NCBI GenBank assembly: GCA_910578865.1
Contig: CAJTRM010000003.1
Span: forward strand, 1 to 64,000
DNA length: 64,000 bases
Reading direction: 5' to 3'
Source: an uncultured Dorea sp.
Lineage (GTDB): Bacteria > Bacillota_A > Clostridia > Lachnospirales > Lachnospiraceae
Part shown: piece by piece, positions 53,150 to 62,584 of the stretch
Layout of the letters: every line of letters starts with the position of its first letter
Numbering within the stretch: the stretch's first letter is position 1
Notes under the pieces: generated by a model
What the model was told of the DNA's origin: nothing
What the model saw: only the letters and a program-made list of their open reading frames with translations
The model's database searches: none
Made by a program: the position numbers and the translations under genes

Positions 53150-53756
53150 GTTTTCCATCCATCACTTTACAGTACAGGACTGCAGCCAGTGTACTTGCCG
53201 TGGTGGCAAGAATCCCGGCCCCCACGATACCTGCAGGGTTCACGCTGCCATATTGTGAGCGGAAGGCAATCACATTTACAGGAATCAGCTGCAGTGATGA
53301 AATATTAATGATTAAAAATGTGCACATCTCATTACTTGCAATTCCCTTTTTCCTGATCGGCCCCGGCATCCGTCCTTTTCTGCGGTCGTCTTCCAGTTTT
53401 CCAAGTTCCTCCATGGCCTTAAGTCCCGCCGGCGTCGCCGCCCACCCGAGCCCCAGCACATTGGCGATGATGTTTGTAGTAATGTGTTCCCGGGCCGGGT
53501 GATCCGGCGGGAGCTGAGGGAATAGAAAATGTACGATCGGGCGGATCTTTCTGGAGGCGCTGCGGATAATTCCGGCTTTTGATGCAATTTCCATCAGTCC
53601 TACCCAGAAGGACATCACTCCCATCATCGTAATACACAGGGTCACCGCCTCCCTAGAAGAATCAAGGGCGGCGTCGGTGATGTCCGGCATCCGTCCGGTA
53701 AATGCCGCATAGATAATGCCGACTACGATCATGCCGGCCCAGAGATAGTTCAGCAT
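53139..53756 (-). CDS. spmA: Spore maturation protein SpmA
   Basis: The 205-aa membrane protein has the nucleoside-recognition (Gate) domain layout of SpmA: 'MLNYLWAGMIVVGIIYAAFTGR', 'GVMSFWVGLMEIASKAGI', 'NIIANVLGLGWAATPAGLKAMEEL' and 'NEMCTFLIINISSLQLIPVNVIAFRSQYGSVNP'. With SpmB it is needed for core dehydration in Bacillus spores. ATG 53756 with AGAGGA is used. Unusually, it is divergent from spmB rather than in one operon with it. Confidence 0.93.
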   Translation of the reverse strand: MLNYLWAGMIVVGIIYAAFTGRMPDITDAALDSSREAVTLCITMMGVMSFWVGLMEIASKAGIIRSASRKIRPIVHFLFPQLPPDHPAREHITTNIIANVLGLGWAATPAGLKAMEELGKLEDDRRKGRMPGPIRKKGIASNEMCTFLIINISSLQLIPVNVIAFRSQYGSVNPAGIVGAGILATTASTLAAVLYCKVMDGKRRA

Positions 53757-53898
53757 ACAGAATCCTCTTTTCACATTTTTAATATGATATGCGAAGAAAG
53801 GCATTTTTATAATGGAAATGCGCGGCTACATAAAACACGGTATCCTCACATATACATAGGTATAAACTCTATGCATAAAGGGGAAGTGGAGAAGAAAG

Positions 53899-54423
53899 AT
53901 GAAATTGTTTCTGTATATGGCGGATTTTATTATTCCGATGGTGATCCTTGGAATCGTGAGCTATGGTATGATGATGCGTGTGGATGTTTATCATACTTTT
54001 ATCAAGGGGGCGAAGAGCGGGTTTTTAACAGTCATTAAAATCATGCCGACCCTGATCGGGCTTATGGTTGCGGTTGGGATCTTGAGGGCTTCGGGTTTTC
54101 TGGAATTTCTGTCAGGGCTGATCGGAAGATTTTCTGAGCTGATCGGGTTTCCGGGCGAGCTTGTTCCCCTCACGGTTGTGAAAATGTTCTCCTCCTCTGC
54201 GGCTACAGGGCTTTTGTTGGATGTGTTTAAAGAATACGGGACGGATTCCTATATCGGGTTGATCGCATCTGTCAGCATGTGCTGCACGGAGACGATTTTC
54301 TATACTATGAGTGTTTATTATATGACGGCAAAGGTAACCAGGACCCGCTATACTCTGGGAGGCGCCATGTTTGCTACCTTCGCGGGGCTGATCGCCAGCG
54401 TGATATTGGCGGGAGCCATGTAA
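53899..54423 (+). CDS. spmB: Spore maturation protein SpmB
   Basis: The 174-aa protein matches SpmB: 'FIIPMVILGIVSYGMMMRVDVYHTFIKGAKSGF', 'IMPTLIGLMVAVGILRASGFLEFL', 'GFPGELVPLTVVKMFSSSAATGLLLDVFKEYGTDSYIG' and 'CTETIFYTMSVYY'. It acts with SpmA. GTGGAG precedes ATG 53899. The 142 bp between the two divergent genes should hold both promoters; no sigma box could be assigned with confidence. Confidence 0.94.
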   Translation: MKLFLYMADFIIPMVILGIVSYGMMMRVDVYHTFIKGAKSGFLTVIKIMPTLIGLMVAVGILRASGFLEFLSGLIGRFSELIGFPGELVPLTVVKMFSSSAATGLLLDVFKEYGTDSYIGLIASVSMCCTETIFYTMSVYYMTAKVTRTRYTLGGAMFATFAGLIASVILAGAM

Positions 54424-54486
54424 AACCTTGCAATGCCTGCGCGAAACCTTTATAATCATAACAGAAGAAGAATATGGAGAAGACCT

Positions 54487-55857
54487 ATGCAGTTACGCCA
54501 TGAGATCCCGGACACTTTCTGGAGCCTGTTCCGTTCAGTGAACCGGGAGATTTACATTGATGCGCTTCTGTGCATCAACGAAGAATATCAATATAATAAT
54601 TATTTTCTCAGCAGAGAAGCCTGTATCCAGGTTCTGAGCGATATGAATGCGAAGAAGCGTATCCGGCTTGAATGGGAGGAGAACGAGACGGAATTCGATA
54701 TGCTGGAAACGCCGTCCTCGCGCATCCTGAACTGGCTTTTGAAGACGGGATGGCTGAAGCGGATCGAGGATTACCATACTTTGGTAACGAATATTGTGAT
54801 TCCGGATTATTCCGCTGTATTTATTGATGCATTTGAAAGCCTGTCCTCTGAGGAAGGGGAGGATACGGAAGTTTATATACAGAATGTGTACGCCACCTTA
54901 TTTTCCTTCCAGAATGATTCCCGGGCGAACTTAAGTATGCTGCGCACGGCGCTTGTGAATACAAGGCGGCTGAATAAAGTTCTGCAGGATATGCTCCATA
55001 ATATGGACAAGTTTTTTGCGAGACTTCTGGATCAGAGTTTTTACGGGGATCTTTTGAAGGAGCATCTGGACGGGTATGTGGAAGAAATCGTGCAGAAAAA
55101 ATACCACATCCTGAAAACATCGGATAACTTCTATATTTATAAGATGGACATAAAAAAATGTATCCGCGATATGCGGGAGAACGAGGAATGGATCGAGACG
55201 ATCCGCAGCCGGGCGAAAGCTATGGGAGATACAAAGGATGATGTGCTTGATATTCTGGATATGATCGAGAGAGGGTTTGACGATATTGAACACCGCATTT
55301 CCAATATGGATAGAGAGCATGCCAAGTATGTGCGTGCAACGGTGACCCGTTTAAATTATCTGCTCAGCGGAGAGACAGATACCCGGGGGCTGGTGGTTCA
55401 GCTTCTGAACCGGATATCCGCGGCGGATGAGACGGAGCGTACGGAGCAGCTGATCCGCAGGATCGGCGAGAGGATGAACCTGTCTCTTTTTGAGGCTTTG
55501 TCGGAGAAATCTTTATATAAACGCCGCAGGCCCAGAAAGGATTTTATCAGTCAAATGGCGGCCGATGAGGAGATGGAGGATCTGGACAAAGAGGATGTGC
55601 TGAAGCTGAATCGTATCCAGATGCGCTACAGCAGGCAGCAGATCGAAGCATTTATAGAGGGGCATATGGATCAGGATGTGATGGACGCCTCGAAGATACG
55701 GATTACCGACGAGGAAGAATTTGAGAAGCTGATCCTGGCCTATGATTACAGTACCAGAAGGAACAGTAAGTACATGGTGCTTGAGGAGGAACCGGAGATT
55801 GTGGATAATGGGCAGTACCGGTATCCGGCCCTTAAGTTTGTGAGGAGACGTGCATGA
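54487..55857 (+). CDS. jetA: Wadjet JetA-like (kleisin/MksF-like) protein
   Basis: The 456-aa protein starts 'MQLRHEIPDTFWSLFRSVNREIYIDALLCINEEYQYNNYFLSREAC', which matches the JetA family of type II Wadjet systems (former DUF5716). It has an N-terminal winged-helix region, a long helical middle (about 180-330) and a basic loop (RRRPRKDF). It should bridge the JetC SMC heads. The start overlaps nothing; GGAG is upstream of ATG 54487. JetB follows with a 4-bp overlap. Confidence 0.85.
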   Translation: MQLRHEIPDTFWSLFRSVNREIYIDALLCINEEYQYNNYFLSREACIQVLSDMNAKKRIRLEWEENETEFDMLETPSSRILNWLLKTGWLKRIEDYHTLVTNIVIPDYSAVFIDAFESLSSEEGEDTEVYIQNVYATLFSFQNDSRANLSMLRTALVNTRRLNKVLQDMLHNMDKFFARLLDQSFYGDLLKEHLDGYVEEIVQKKYHILKTSDNFYIYKMDIKKCIRDMRENEEWIETIRSRAKAMGDTKDDVLDILDMIERGFDDIEHRISNMDREHAKYVRATVTRLNYLLSGETDTRGLVVQLLNRISAADETERTEQLIRRIGERMNLSLFEALSEKSLYKRRRPRKDFISQMAADEEMEDLDKEDVLKLNRIQMRYSRQQIEAFIEGHMDQDVMDASKIRITDEEEFEKLILAYDYSTRRNSKYMVLEEEPEIVDNGQYRYPALKFVRRRA

Positions 55858-56498
55858 TTGATTATTTTGAACAGCTGACGCAGGAAGAGCAGGAGGAGGT
55901 TACCGGTGTTCTGAAGCTTCTGTACCGCCAGACATTTCTGCTGGAGAGGAAATATGAGAAACGTCTGGGCAGGATGCAGTATGTGCGGGAGTACCGGACG
56001 TGCAGCAAGCATATGGAATTTATCAGGGCTTACCTCGGCGTTGCGGGGATAGAGCTTAAGGAAAATGTACATATGGGTGTGATCTATATTGAGGGCGAGG
56101 CGCTCCTGGGCGAGAAGCTTCCCAGGCTTGCAACCATTTATCTGCTGGTTCTGAAGCTGCTCTATGATGAGCAGATGCAGACGGCGTCCACCAGCAGCCA
56201 GATGGTGACGACTATGGGGGCGGTCAACGGAAAAGCAGGAGAATTCCGTGTGCTTAAGGGGCTGCCGTCATCCACAGAAATGCGACGGGCGATAGCACTG
56301 CTCAAAAAGTACCAGATCATTGAACCGTTGGATGTTCTGGAAGAATTGAATGAGGAGACGCGGATGGTCATATATCCGTGTATACATGCGGTGCTTCTTG
56401 GGGACGACATCAGAGATCTGTTGAACACATTCAGCGAGGAGGAGAACATTGGAGACGAAACAGCCATTCAAGATACTGTCGAAGATATGCCTGAATAA
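55854..56498 (+). CDS. jetB: Wadjet JetB-like (MksE-like, DUF4194-type) protein
   Basis: The 214-aa protein has the tandem winged-helix layout of MukE/MksE/JetB: 'LLYRQTFLLERKYEKRLGRM', 'YLLVLKLLYDEQ' and 'MRRAIALLKKYQIIEPLDVLEE', then an acidic tail. JetB binds the kleisin JetA. It overlaps jetA by 4 bp (ATGA) and jetC by 50 bp. Confidence 0.82.
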   Translation: MIDYFEQLTQEEQEEVTGVLKLLYRQTFLLERKYEKRLGRMQYVREYRTCSKHMEFIRAYLGVAGIELKENVHMGVIYIEGEALLGEKLPRLATIYLLVLKLLYDEQMQTASTSSQMVTTMGAVNGKAGEFRVLKGLPSSTEMRRAIALLKKYQIIEPLDVLEELNEETRMVIYPCIHAVLLGDDIRDLLNTFSEEENIGDETAIQDTVEDMPE

Positions 56499-59400
56499 CT
56501 GGCATTATATAGATCGGAAAATCCTGACATTGAATGAAGGAATCAATTTTTTTACAGGGCATTCCGGCAGCGGAAAGTCTACGGTGATCGATGCCCTTCA
56601 GATTGTTCTCTATGCCAACACGGACGGCCGTGGGTTTTTTAATAAGGCGGCTGCGGACGATTCGGACCGTACGCTGATCGAATATTTGCGCGGCATGGTC
56701 AACATCAGTGAAAATAATGAGTCTCAGTATCTCAGAAACCGGAATTTTTCCAGTACGATCGTGCTGGAGCTGACACAGAGCAATACGAAGGAGAAGCAGT
56801 GCATCGGTGTTGTATTTGACGTGGAGACAGCGTCCAACGAGATTGGCAGGCTGTTCTTCTGGCATATGGGGGGACTTCTTGAGAACCAGTACCGGACACA
56901 GTCCAGGTGCCTGAGTACGACTGAACTCCGGGAGTATCTCCAGCGGACATTCTCCCCGGAGCAGTTCTATTGCGGGAGCAGCAACGAGCGGTTCCGGAGG
57001 CAGATGTATGATATTTATCTGGGCGGCCTGGACGGGGAAAAGTTTCCCCGCCTGTTTAAGCGCGCGATTCCCTTCCGCATGAATATCAAGCTGGAGGAAT
57101 TTGTGAAAGAGTACATTTGTATGGAGCAGGATATCCATATTGAGGATCTGCAGGAAAGTGTCATGCAGTATGGCAGGATGCAGGGAAAGATTGAGGAGAC
57201 ACTGGCGGAGATCCAGAGACTCGAGAGTATCGGGGAGAGATACGGGGCCTTCCGGGAAAAGCGCCGGGAAGTGGAAGTGTGCAACTATCAGATCGGGCGC
57301 TTGGAGATGCTGCAGTTAGAAGGAAAAATCCAGGAGTTTATAGACAAGGAACAGGTGCGTCAGGAGGGCATTGTACAGCAGGAGGAGCAGAAAAAACAGC
57401 TTGAGAAGGCGGCGGAGGAATTACAGGCAGAGTACGAGGAGATTATCCTGCGGATCGCCGACAGCGGCTATTCCGGCCTGGAGTCGGAGCTTGGGGCATT
57501 AAATGAGACGTTGGAGCGTCTGAGCGGCAGCAAGGTAAGGTGGCTGCAGACGGCAGAGGGGCTGAAGGAATGGCGGCAGCAGGATACGGCTTCCAATCAG
57601 ATGCTGTGGGATATTGAGAAGTTTGCAGGCGGCAGCATTTCGGAAGGGGAGCTTGAGAGGCTTAGGGAGAGCTTCCTGGATGTCCAGGAGGAACTGGAAG
57701 GGCAGCGGCAGGAAGCGGACGCAGAACTTCGCAGGATCAAGCGGGAAGAAAAGGAAGCAAGAGAGGAACTTCAGGCGTTAAAGCAGGGGAAAAAGGCATA
57801 TCCCCGGGAGCTTGAGGAGGCCAGATATGAGCTGAGAGCTCAGCTTCACGAGCGCTGCGGCAAATTTGTAAATGTGAGGATCATGGCGGATCTTCTGGAT
57901 ATCCGCGATGAGCGCTGGCACAATGCGGTGGAAGGATATCTTGGAAATAACAAGCTGCTCTTGATCGTGGAGCCAGAGTATGCGAAGGCTGCTCTTGACA
58001 TTTACCGGCAGATGGATCGGAAGAAATACTGCCGGGTATCGGTGCTTGATACGGAGAAGGTGCTTGAGGCGGAGGCCGGAGCTAGGGAAGGCAGCCTTGC
58101 CAAAGAGGTTGTGGCCAAAGAACCTTATGTGCAGGCGTATATTGATTTCTTCCTCGGAAATGTGATGAAGTGTGAGAGCGTAGAAGAACTCAGGGAGTGC
58201 AGGATCGGCGTCACGCCGGACTGTGTATTGTATCAGGGTTTCCGGATGCAGCACATGAATCCGGACAGTTATACGAAGCGGGCATATATCGGTGAGACCA
58301 GTATGCGCCAGAGGATCCGAAAGCTGGAGGAATATAGCCAGAAACTGCAGGAGGAGAGGATTCCGGTCCAGCAGCTTCTGACAGAGATCAAGAAATCCCT
58401 GCAGCTTGAGATGTTGAAGCAGCCTATCGGCGATTATATGGGATGGCTTGCTGATATGAAAGAGATTCCGGCAAAGGAGCGCAGGAAGAAGCAGATTACG
58501 GAGAAAATGCTGCGGATGAAGGAAGAGTCTGTAGATGCCTGGGAGAAGCAGAAGACGCTGATACAGGAAAAGCAGCAGGAGAAGAAGGATCAGATCCGAA
58601 AGGCAGAACAAGGTATCTGGGAGAGCGGCAGAGATATTGAGAACCTCCGCAGAAGCAGGCTTGCCGCAGAGGAAGCGCTCCGGGAGCAGCGAAGGAGTAT
58701 GGAGGAATATCTTGTGCAGGCAGAGTCTTCCGATATCAAAAGAGCAGAAGACGGACAGCAGGAAGATACCTATAAGGGTCAGATGTGGGATCCCCGGTAC
58801 GAGCAGGGATTTCAGGAGTACCTTTCCGGCCGGAGAACTTCAAATTACGAGTATCTGAAGCGGCAGCAGACGAGCGAACTTCAACCGAAGCGAAAGAAGG
58901 AGGAAGAGGCTTACCAGCAGCTGGTGGAAGAGCGCAGCAGCTACCTTCGCAGTTACCCCAACCGGACATTCTCGGCGGCGGTCAAAGACAACGAACCATA
59001 TGAAAAATTGCTTGAGAACCTTAAATGCGACGAGCTGGAGGCATTCAGGGAGTCTGCAAAAGAGCAGGCCCGCTCGGCGGTGGAACATTTTAAGGAGGAT
59101 TTTATCCTGAAGATCCGAAGCGCGATTGTGGAGGCCGTTCAGCGGAAGGACGAGCTGAACCGTGTTATCAGCAGGCTGGACTTCGGAAAGGATAAGTACC
59201 AGTTTGTGATTACGAAAAATAAAGGAGCAGACGGCAGATACTATAAAATGTTCATGGATGAGAATCTGAAGGTGCATCCGTCACAGCTTACGAACCACAT
59301 AGATCACCAGATGAATATGTTCACGATGGAGCATGAGAACCAGTACGGAGACATGATTAATGAGCTGATCAACATCTTTATTCCGCCGGAGCATGCCGGC

Positions 59401-59889
59401 AAAGAAGAGATGGAGGAGGCCCGGAAGAATATGGACAAGTACGCGGATTACCGCACATACCTGTCCTTTGACATGCAGCAGATTGTCCGGGGCGACAAGG
59501 ATATGACCATCGGACTCGGCAAGATGATCAAGAAGAATTCCGGAGGCGAGGGGCAGAACCCGCTGTATGTGGCTCTTCTGGCAAGCTTTGCACAGGTATA
59601 CCGGATCAACCTGTCGCCGAAGATCCATCGGGCGCCTACCCTTCGGCTGGTGGTGCTCGACGAGGCGTTTTCCAAAATGGATGCAGAGAAGGTGGCAAGC
59701 TGTATCTCCCTGATCCGGGGGCTTGGATTCCAGGCTGTCATCAGCGCCACCAATGACAAGATCCAGAATTACCTGGAAAATGTGGACAAAACATTTGTGT
59801 ACGCGAACCCGAATAAAAAACATATCTCCATTCAGGAGTTTGAGAAGGTGGAGTTTGGGGAACTGGAGGAGAATGCAGGGGAAGAGTGA
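56449..59889 (+). CDS. jetC: Wadjet JetC-like SMC/MukB-type ATPase
   Basis: The 1146-aa protein is an SMC-like ATPase. The N-terminal head has Walker A GHSGSGKST (37-45); long coiled coils rich in Glu/Lys/Gln span about 240-460 and 650-900 with a hinge-like globular part between ('MADLLDIRDERWHNAVEGYLGNN'); and the C-terminal head has the signature SGGEGQNP (about 1030) and Walker B LRLVVLDEAF (about 1065). The start is TTG 56449 (GAGGAG upstream). With JetA and JetB it should extrude DNA loops. In Wadjet, JetD then cuts the plasmid; no JetD follows here. Confidence 0.9.
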   Translation: METKQPFKILSKICLNNWHYIDRKILTLNEGINFFTGHSGSGKSTVIDALQIVLYANTDGRGFFNKAAADDSDRTLIEYLRGMVNISENNESQYLRNRNFSSTIVLELTQSNTKEKQCIGVVFDVETASNEIGRLFFWHMGGLLENQYRTQSRCLSTTELREYLQRTFSPEQFYCGSSNERFRRQMYDIYLGGLDGEKFPRLFKRAIPFRMNIKLEEFVKEYICMEQDIHIEDLQESVMQYGRMQGKIEETLAEIQRLESIGERYGAFREKRREVEVCNYQIGRLEMLQLEGKIQEFIDKEQVRQEGIVQQEEQKKQLEKAAEELQAEYEEIILRIADSGYSGLESELGALNETLERLSGSKVRWLQTAEGLKEWRQQDTASNQMLWDIEKFAGGSISEGELERLRESFLDVQEELEGQRQEADAELRRIKREEKEAREELQALKQGKKAYPRELEEARYELRAQLHERCGKFVNVRIMADLLDIRDERWHNAVEGYLGNNKLLLIVEPEYAKAALDIYRQMDRKKYCRVSVLDTEKVLEAEAGAREGSLAKEVVAKEPYVQAYIDFFLGNVMKCESVEELRECRIGVTPDCVLYQGFRMQHMNPDSYTKRAYIGETSMRQRIRKLEEYSQKLQEERIPVQQLLTEIKKSLQLEMLKQPIGDYMGWLADMKEIPAKERRKKQITEKMLRMKEESVDAWEKQKTLIQEKQQEKKDQIRKAEQGIWESGRDIENLRRSRLAAEEALREQRRSMEEYLVQAESSDIKRAEDGQQEDTYKGQMWDPRYEQGFQEYLSGRRTSNYEYLKRQQTSELQPKRKKEEEAYQQLVEERSSYLRSYPNRTFSAAVKDNEPYEKLLENLKCDELEAFRESAKEQARSAVEHFKEDFILKIRSAIVEAVQRKDELNRVISRLDFGKDKYQFVITKNKGADGRYYKMFMDENLKVHPSQLTNHIDHQMNMFTMEHENQYGDMINELINIFIPPEHAGKEEMEEARKNMDKYADYRTYLSFDMQQIVRGDKDMTIGLGKMIKKNSGGEGQNPLYVALLASFAQVYRINLSPKIHRAPTLRLVVLDEAFSKMDAEKVASCISLIRGLGFQAVISATNDKIQNYLENVDKTFVYANPNKKHISIQEFEKVEFGELEENAGEE

Positions 59890-59910
59890 GGACTTAATAT
59901 CCCTGAAATC

Positions 59911-59950
59911 AGAGGCCTTACCGAATCGGTGGATTCGGTAAGGCCTCTTT
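59911..59950 (+). terminator. Strong terminator after the jet genes
   Basis: AGAGGCCTTACCGAATC pairs perfectly with its reverse complement over 17 bp around a GGTG loop, followed by TT. It closes the jetABC operon just 22 bp after the stop, leaving no room for a jetD gene in the same transcript. Confidence 0.88.
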
Positions 59951-60002
59951 ACGTACAGATCCTTCGGATATGCATTTCGGGTATTCACGAATGCGATTCC
60001 GT

Positions 60003-61271
60003 TTAGTCCTCCCTGTCGATATTCAGTTCATTTTTAAATGCCTTGATAGAGAGGCTGTTGGAGATGAAGAATAAAATAGTTAATACAACTGCAATTACTG
60101 CATAGAGGATCCATGCGATCTTATAGCTTCCGGTAAAATCAAAGATAACTGCACAGAGCGGAATCCCTACGGCGCTGCCTAAGAACAGGATAGTTGTAAA
60201 CAGGCTAACATTGGAAGCATAGTCTAGCCTTCCAAATACCCGGCTTACAGTGAAGGATGGCACGATTACAAGCTCTGCGGTCACGATACCGAACAGGACA
60301 ACAGGGATAAATGCGCTTATGTTTCCAAGACAGAATGCTAATGAAAGGAATGCACCGGCGCAGATAAATCCGCAGATAAGAATGGACTTGGAAGTCCCGA
60401 AATGGTCGAAAACATTTCCAAGGAAAATCTTTGCCACAAGCCCGACCAGCATGACTACAGAGTACAATGTAGCGGCTTTTCCGGCGGAGAGTCCTTCTGA
60501 AGTCCAGTAGGTTACAAGCTGCTGGGAGGTCCCGGATACGATCAGGCCGATCATAAAAATAGCAATTGCATAGAGCCAGAACCAGGATTTCTTCATTGCT
60601 GCGCTTCGCATAAATCCGGTAGGCTTTATCTCCTCAGCAGTCTTATTGGCAGTACCGTAGGGCTTCTGTCCGATATCTTCCGGGGCGACGCGTATCAGCA
60701 GTGTCGTGAGAAGGACAATTACGATAATGGACAGGGCGAGGATGCGGTAAGTTGATCTCCAGCCGTACATCTCTATCAGTTTTGACACTACGGGGGAGAG
60801 CACGGATGTGATCAGGCTTGATCCGGTAAAAGCGATTCCTGTCATGGTTCCGCGCTTCTCATAGAACCAGTTGGAGAGAAGCAGGTTCATTGGAACTGTA
60901 CCGAACAGCCCGGAGCATGTACCGGCAAGGACACCGCCGATGTAAAAGAACCAGACGCTTGTGGCAAAGGAATAAATGATATGGGTGCAGCCGCCGAGGA
61001 TACCGCCGATCATAATCAGCTTTCTGGCAGAGTGTTTGCGAAACAGCGGACCGATAAACGGAGTTGCGACCATGGAAGCAAACATTGCAAGTGTGCTGAA
61101 AAGCATGAAGGTTGATTGATTTACCTTTAGTGTTTCCACCGCAGGCGATATAAACAGGGAATTAAGGTTTGTGAGTAAGCCGGTGCTTGTAGCAGACAGC
61201 AAAAAGCATGCTGCTACGATGATCCAGCCATAAAATTTGCTGTTTGTTTTTTCCTGAGTAGTTTGTGTCAT
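60003..61271 (-). CDS. MFS transporter, OFA (oxalate/formate antiporter-like) family
   Basis: The 422-aa protein has 12 membrane helices. The start 'FYGWIIVAACFLLSATSTGLLTNLNSLF' and 'LSNWFYEKRGTMTGIAFTGSSLITSVLSPVVSKLIEMYGWRSTY' fit the OFA group. ATG 61271 has AGGAGG upstream. It is divergent from the PfkB-type kinase operon and likely carries its substrate; the family moves organic anions and also unassigned metabolites, so the substrate stays open. Confidence 0.87.
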   Translation of the reverse strand: MTQTTQEKTNSKFYGWIIVAACFLLSATSTGLLTNLNSLFISPAVETLKVNQSTFMLFSTLAMFASMVATPFIGPLFRKHSARKLIMIGGILGGCTHIIYSFATSVWFFYIGGVLAGTCSGLFGTVPMNLLLSNWFYEKRGTMTGIAFTGSSLITSVLSPVVSKLIEMYGWRSTYRILALSIIVIVLLTTLLIRVAPEDIGQKPYGTANKTAEEIKPTGFMRSAAMKKSWFWLYAIAIFMIGLIVSGTSQQLVTYWTSEGLSAGKAATLYSVVMLVGLVAKIFLGNVFDHFGTSKSILICGFICAGAFLSLAFCLGNISAFIPVVLFGIVTAELVIVPSFTVSRVFGRLDYASNVSLFTTILFLGSAVGIPLCAVIFDFTGSYKIAWILYAVIAVVLTILFFISNSLSIKAFKNELNIDRED

Positions 61272-61577
61272 ATCTTTTAGCCTCCTGTAAATACGATAAT
61301 CGTTTTTGGTGAATATAGTAGTTGACGATGACAAGCTAAATAAAAAGCTGGATATAGTATGTGGTGGAATTTTAGGTTCATTATACGATCATAATTATGT
61401 CATTACAAGTTGGAAAATTGTATAAAAATATATTGAAAAATCATAAAAAATAATGAAAATATTATTCAAATTGCAAAAAATTAAAATAATACTTGCAAAA
61501 TGGAATGATAAATGATAGTGTTGTAGTGATGACATGATAGATGCGGTGATGATTTTAAACAAAGGAGGATAGTGAAA
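61272..61577. other. 306-bp AT-rich divergent control region
   Basis: No gene is seen. It is strongly AT-rich and contains a repeated TTGCAAAA (about 61471 and 61493); the second copy starts a possible promoter (TTGCAA, 17 bp, TAGTGT). It probably holds the control sites for both the MFS gene and the kinase operon. No regulator gene is adjacent. Confidence 0.4.
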
Positions 61578-62576
61578 GTGAAAAAATATGAATTTACAGT
61601 ATTTGGAACCGCGACAACAGTAAAGGTATTCAAGTTTAAGGAATTTCCGAAGCCGGGAATGACGACCCCTGTATTAAATGCTAATTTCGATAAGCTGTAT
61701 TATGGAGGAAAGGCATGGAATATTGCATATAACCTTATCAAACTCGGGGTACCGGTTTATCCCGTTCTTGCATACTCGGATGATCGCTTTTATGACGAGA
61801 TTAAGCGTGTTAATAAAGAGTTTGGAACGCCTGTTGATGCGGTCGTGAAATCACCAAAAGGAGAGTATGATTATCTGACCTGCTATATGCTGGAGGATGA
61901 AGAAAAGAAACATATCACCGTCGGCGGCTACTACTTTTCGGAAGGATATGTCGATCTGAAAAAGCTGACGGCGGACCATATTCCTATGAAGACGGAATAT
62001 CTGGAGCACAGCAGGATGGCTGTGCTGACGTGCCCCAAAGCCGGGGATCTTCAGCCGATGTATGAGGCTATTAAGGTTTCCGGACTTCCGATGGCTCTTT
62101 GTATGAGCCTGGATGCTTCTGTATTTAATAAAGATAATCTGGAGCCGATCCTTATGGATGCCACGATTATTTTCGCAAACGAGGCGGAAATAAAATGGAT
62201 CGAGGATCTGTACGGGTATACCGACATAACGGAAATGTTCCAGATCGGAAAAGCCGAGATTATCGTGAAAACGATGGGTGAGCGCGGAAGTATCGTATAT
62301 GAAAAGAAGGGGGACCAGGCAGCCGGGACAATGGTTCCGATCACAAGAGCGAAGACAGAGGATATTAACGCGATCGGTGCCGGGGATGCATATGTGTCCG
62401 GATTTTTATATGGGCTCAGCAAGGGCATGGATCCGGTGACTGCGGCACAATACGGAAGTACGGAGGCTTCGTTTATTATTGAAGATTATGGCTCCGCCAC
62501 ATGTTCCCCGTCAGAGGAGGAGCTGCTTCAGAGAAACAGTGAGCGGGCGGACGCACATGAATGTAGAGGAAAGTAG
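61578..62576 (+). CDS. PfkB-family (ribokinase-like) carbohydrate kinase
   Basis: The 332-aa protein has the ribokinase fold: N-terminal 'FTVFGTATTVKVFKFKEFPKPG', 'GGKAWNIAYNLIKLGVPVYPVLAYSDDRFYDEI', a predicted ATP-binding 'IVKTMGERGSIVYEKKG' and the catalytic base D270 in INAIGAGDAYVSGFLYG. I chose GTG 61578, eight bases after AAAGGAGG; an in-frame GTG at 61572 is too close to it. The sugar or nucleoside substrate is unclear, since the first signature is atypical. First gene of an operon with BtpA and TrpA-like genes. Confidence 0.85.
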   Translation: MKKYEFTVFGTATTVKVFKFKEFPKPGMTTPVLNANFDKLYYGGKAWNIAYNLIKLGVPVYPVLAYSDDRFYDEIKRVNKEFGTPVDAVVKSPKGEYDYLTCYMLEDEEKKHITVGGYYFSEGYVDLKKLTADHIPMKTEYLEHSRMAVLTCPKAGDLQPMYEAIKVSGLPMALCMSLDASVFNKDNLEPILMDATIIFANEAEIKWIEDLYGYTDITEMFQIGKAEIIVKTMGERGSIVYEKKGDQAAGTMVPITRAKTEDINAIGAGDAYVSGFLYGLSKGMDPVTAAQYGSTEASFIIEDYGSATCSPSEEELLQRNSERADAHECRGK

Positions 62577-62584
62577 GAGCATAT

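Noticed and set aside
59890..60002. Possible small jetD remnant after jetC
   Set aside because: The 113 bp contain only the terminator and no ORF of useful length. The next gene is a transporter on the other strand.
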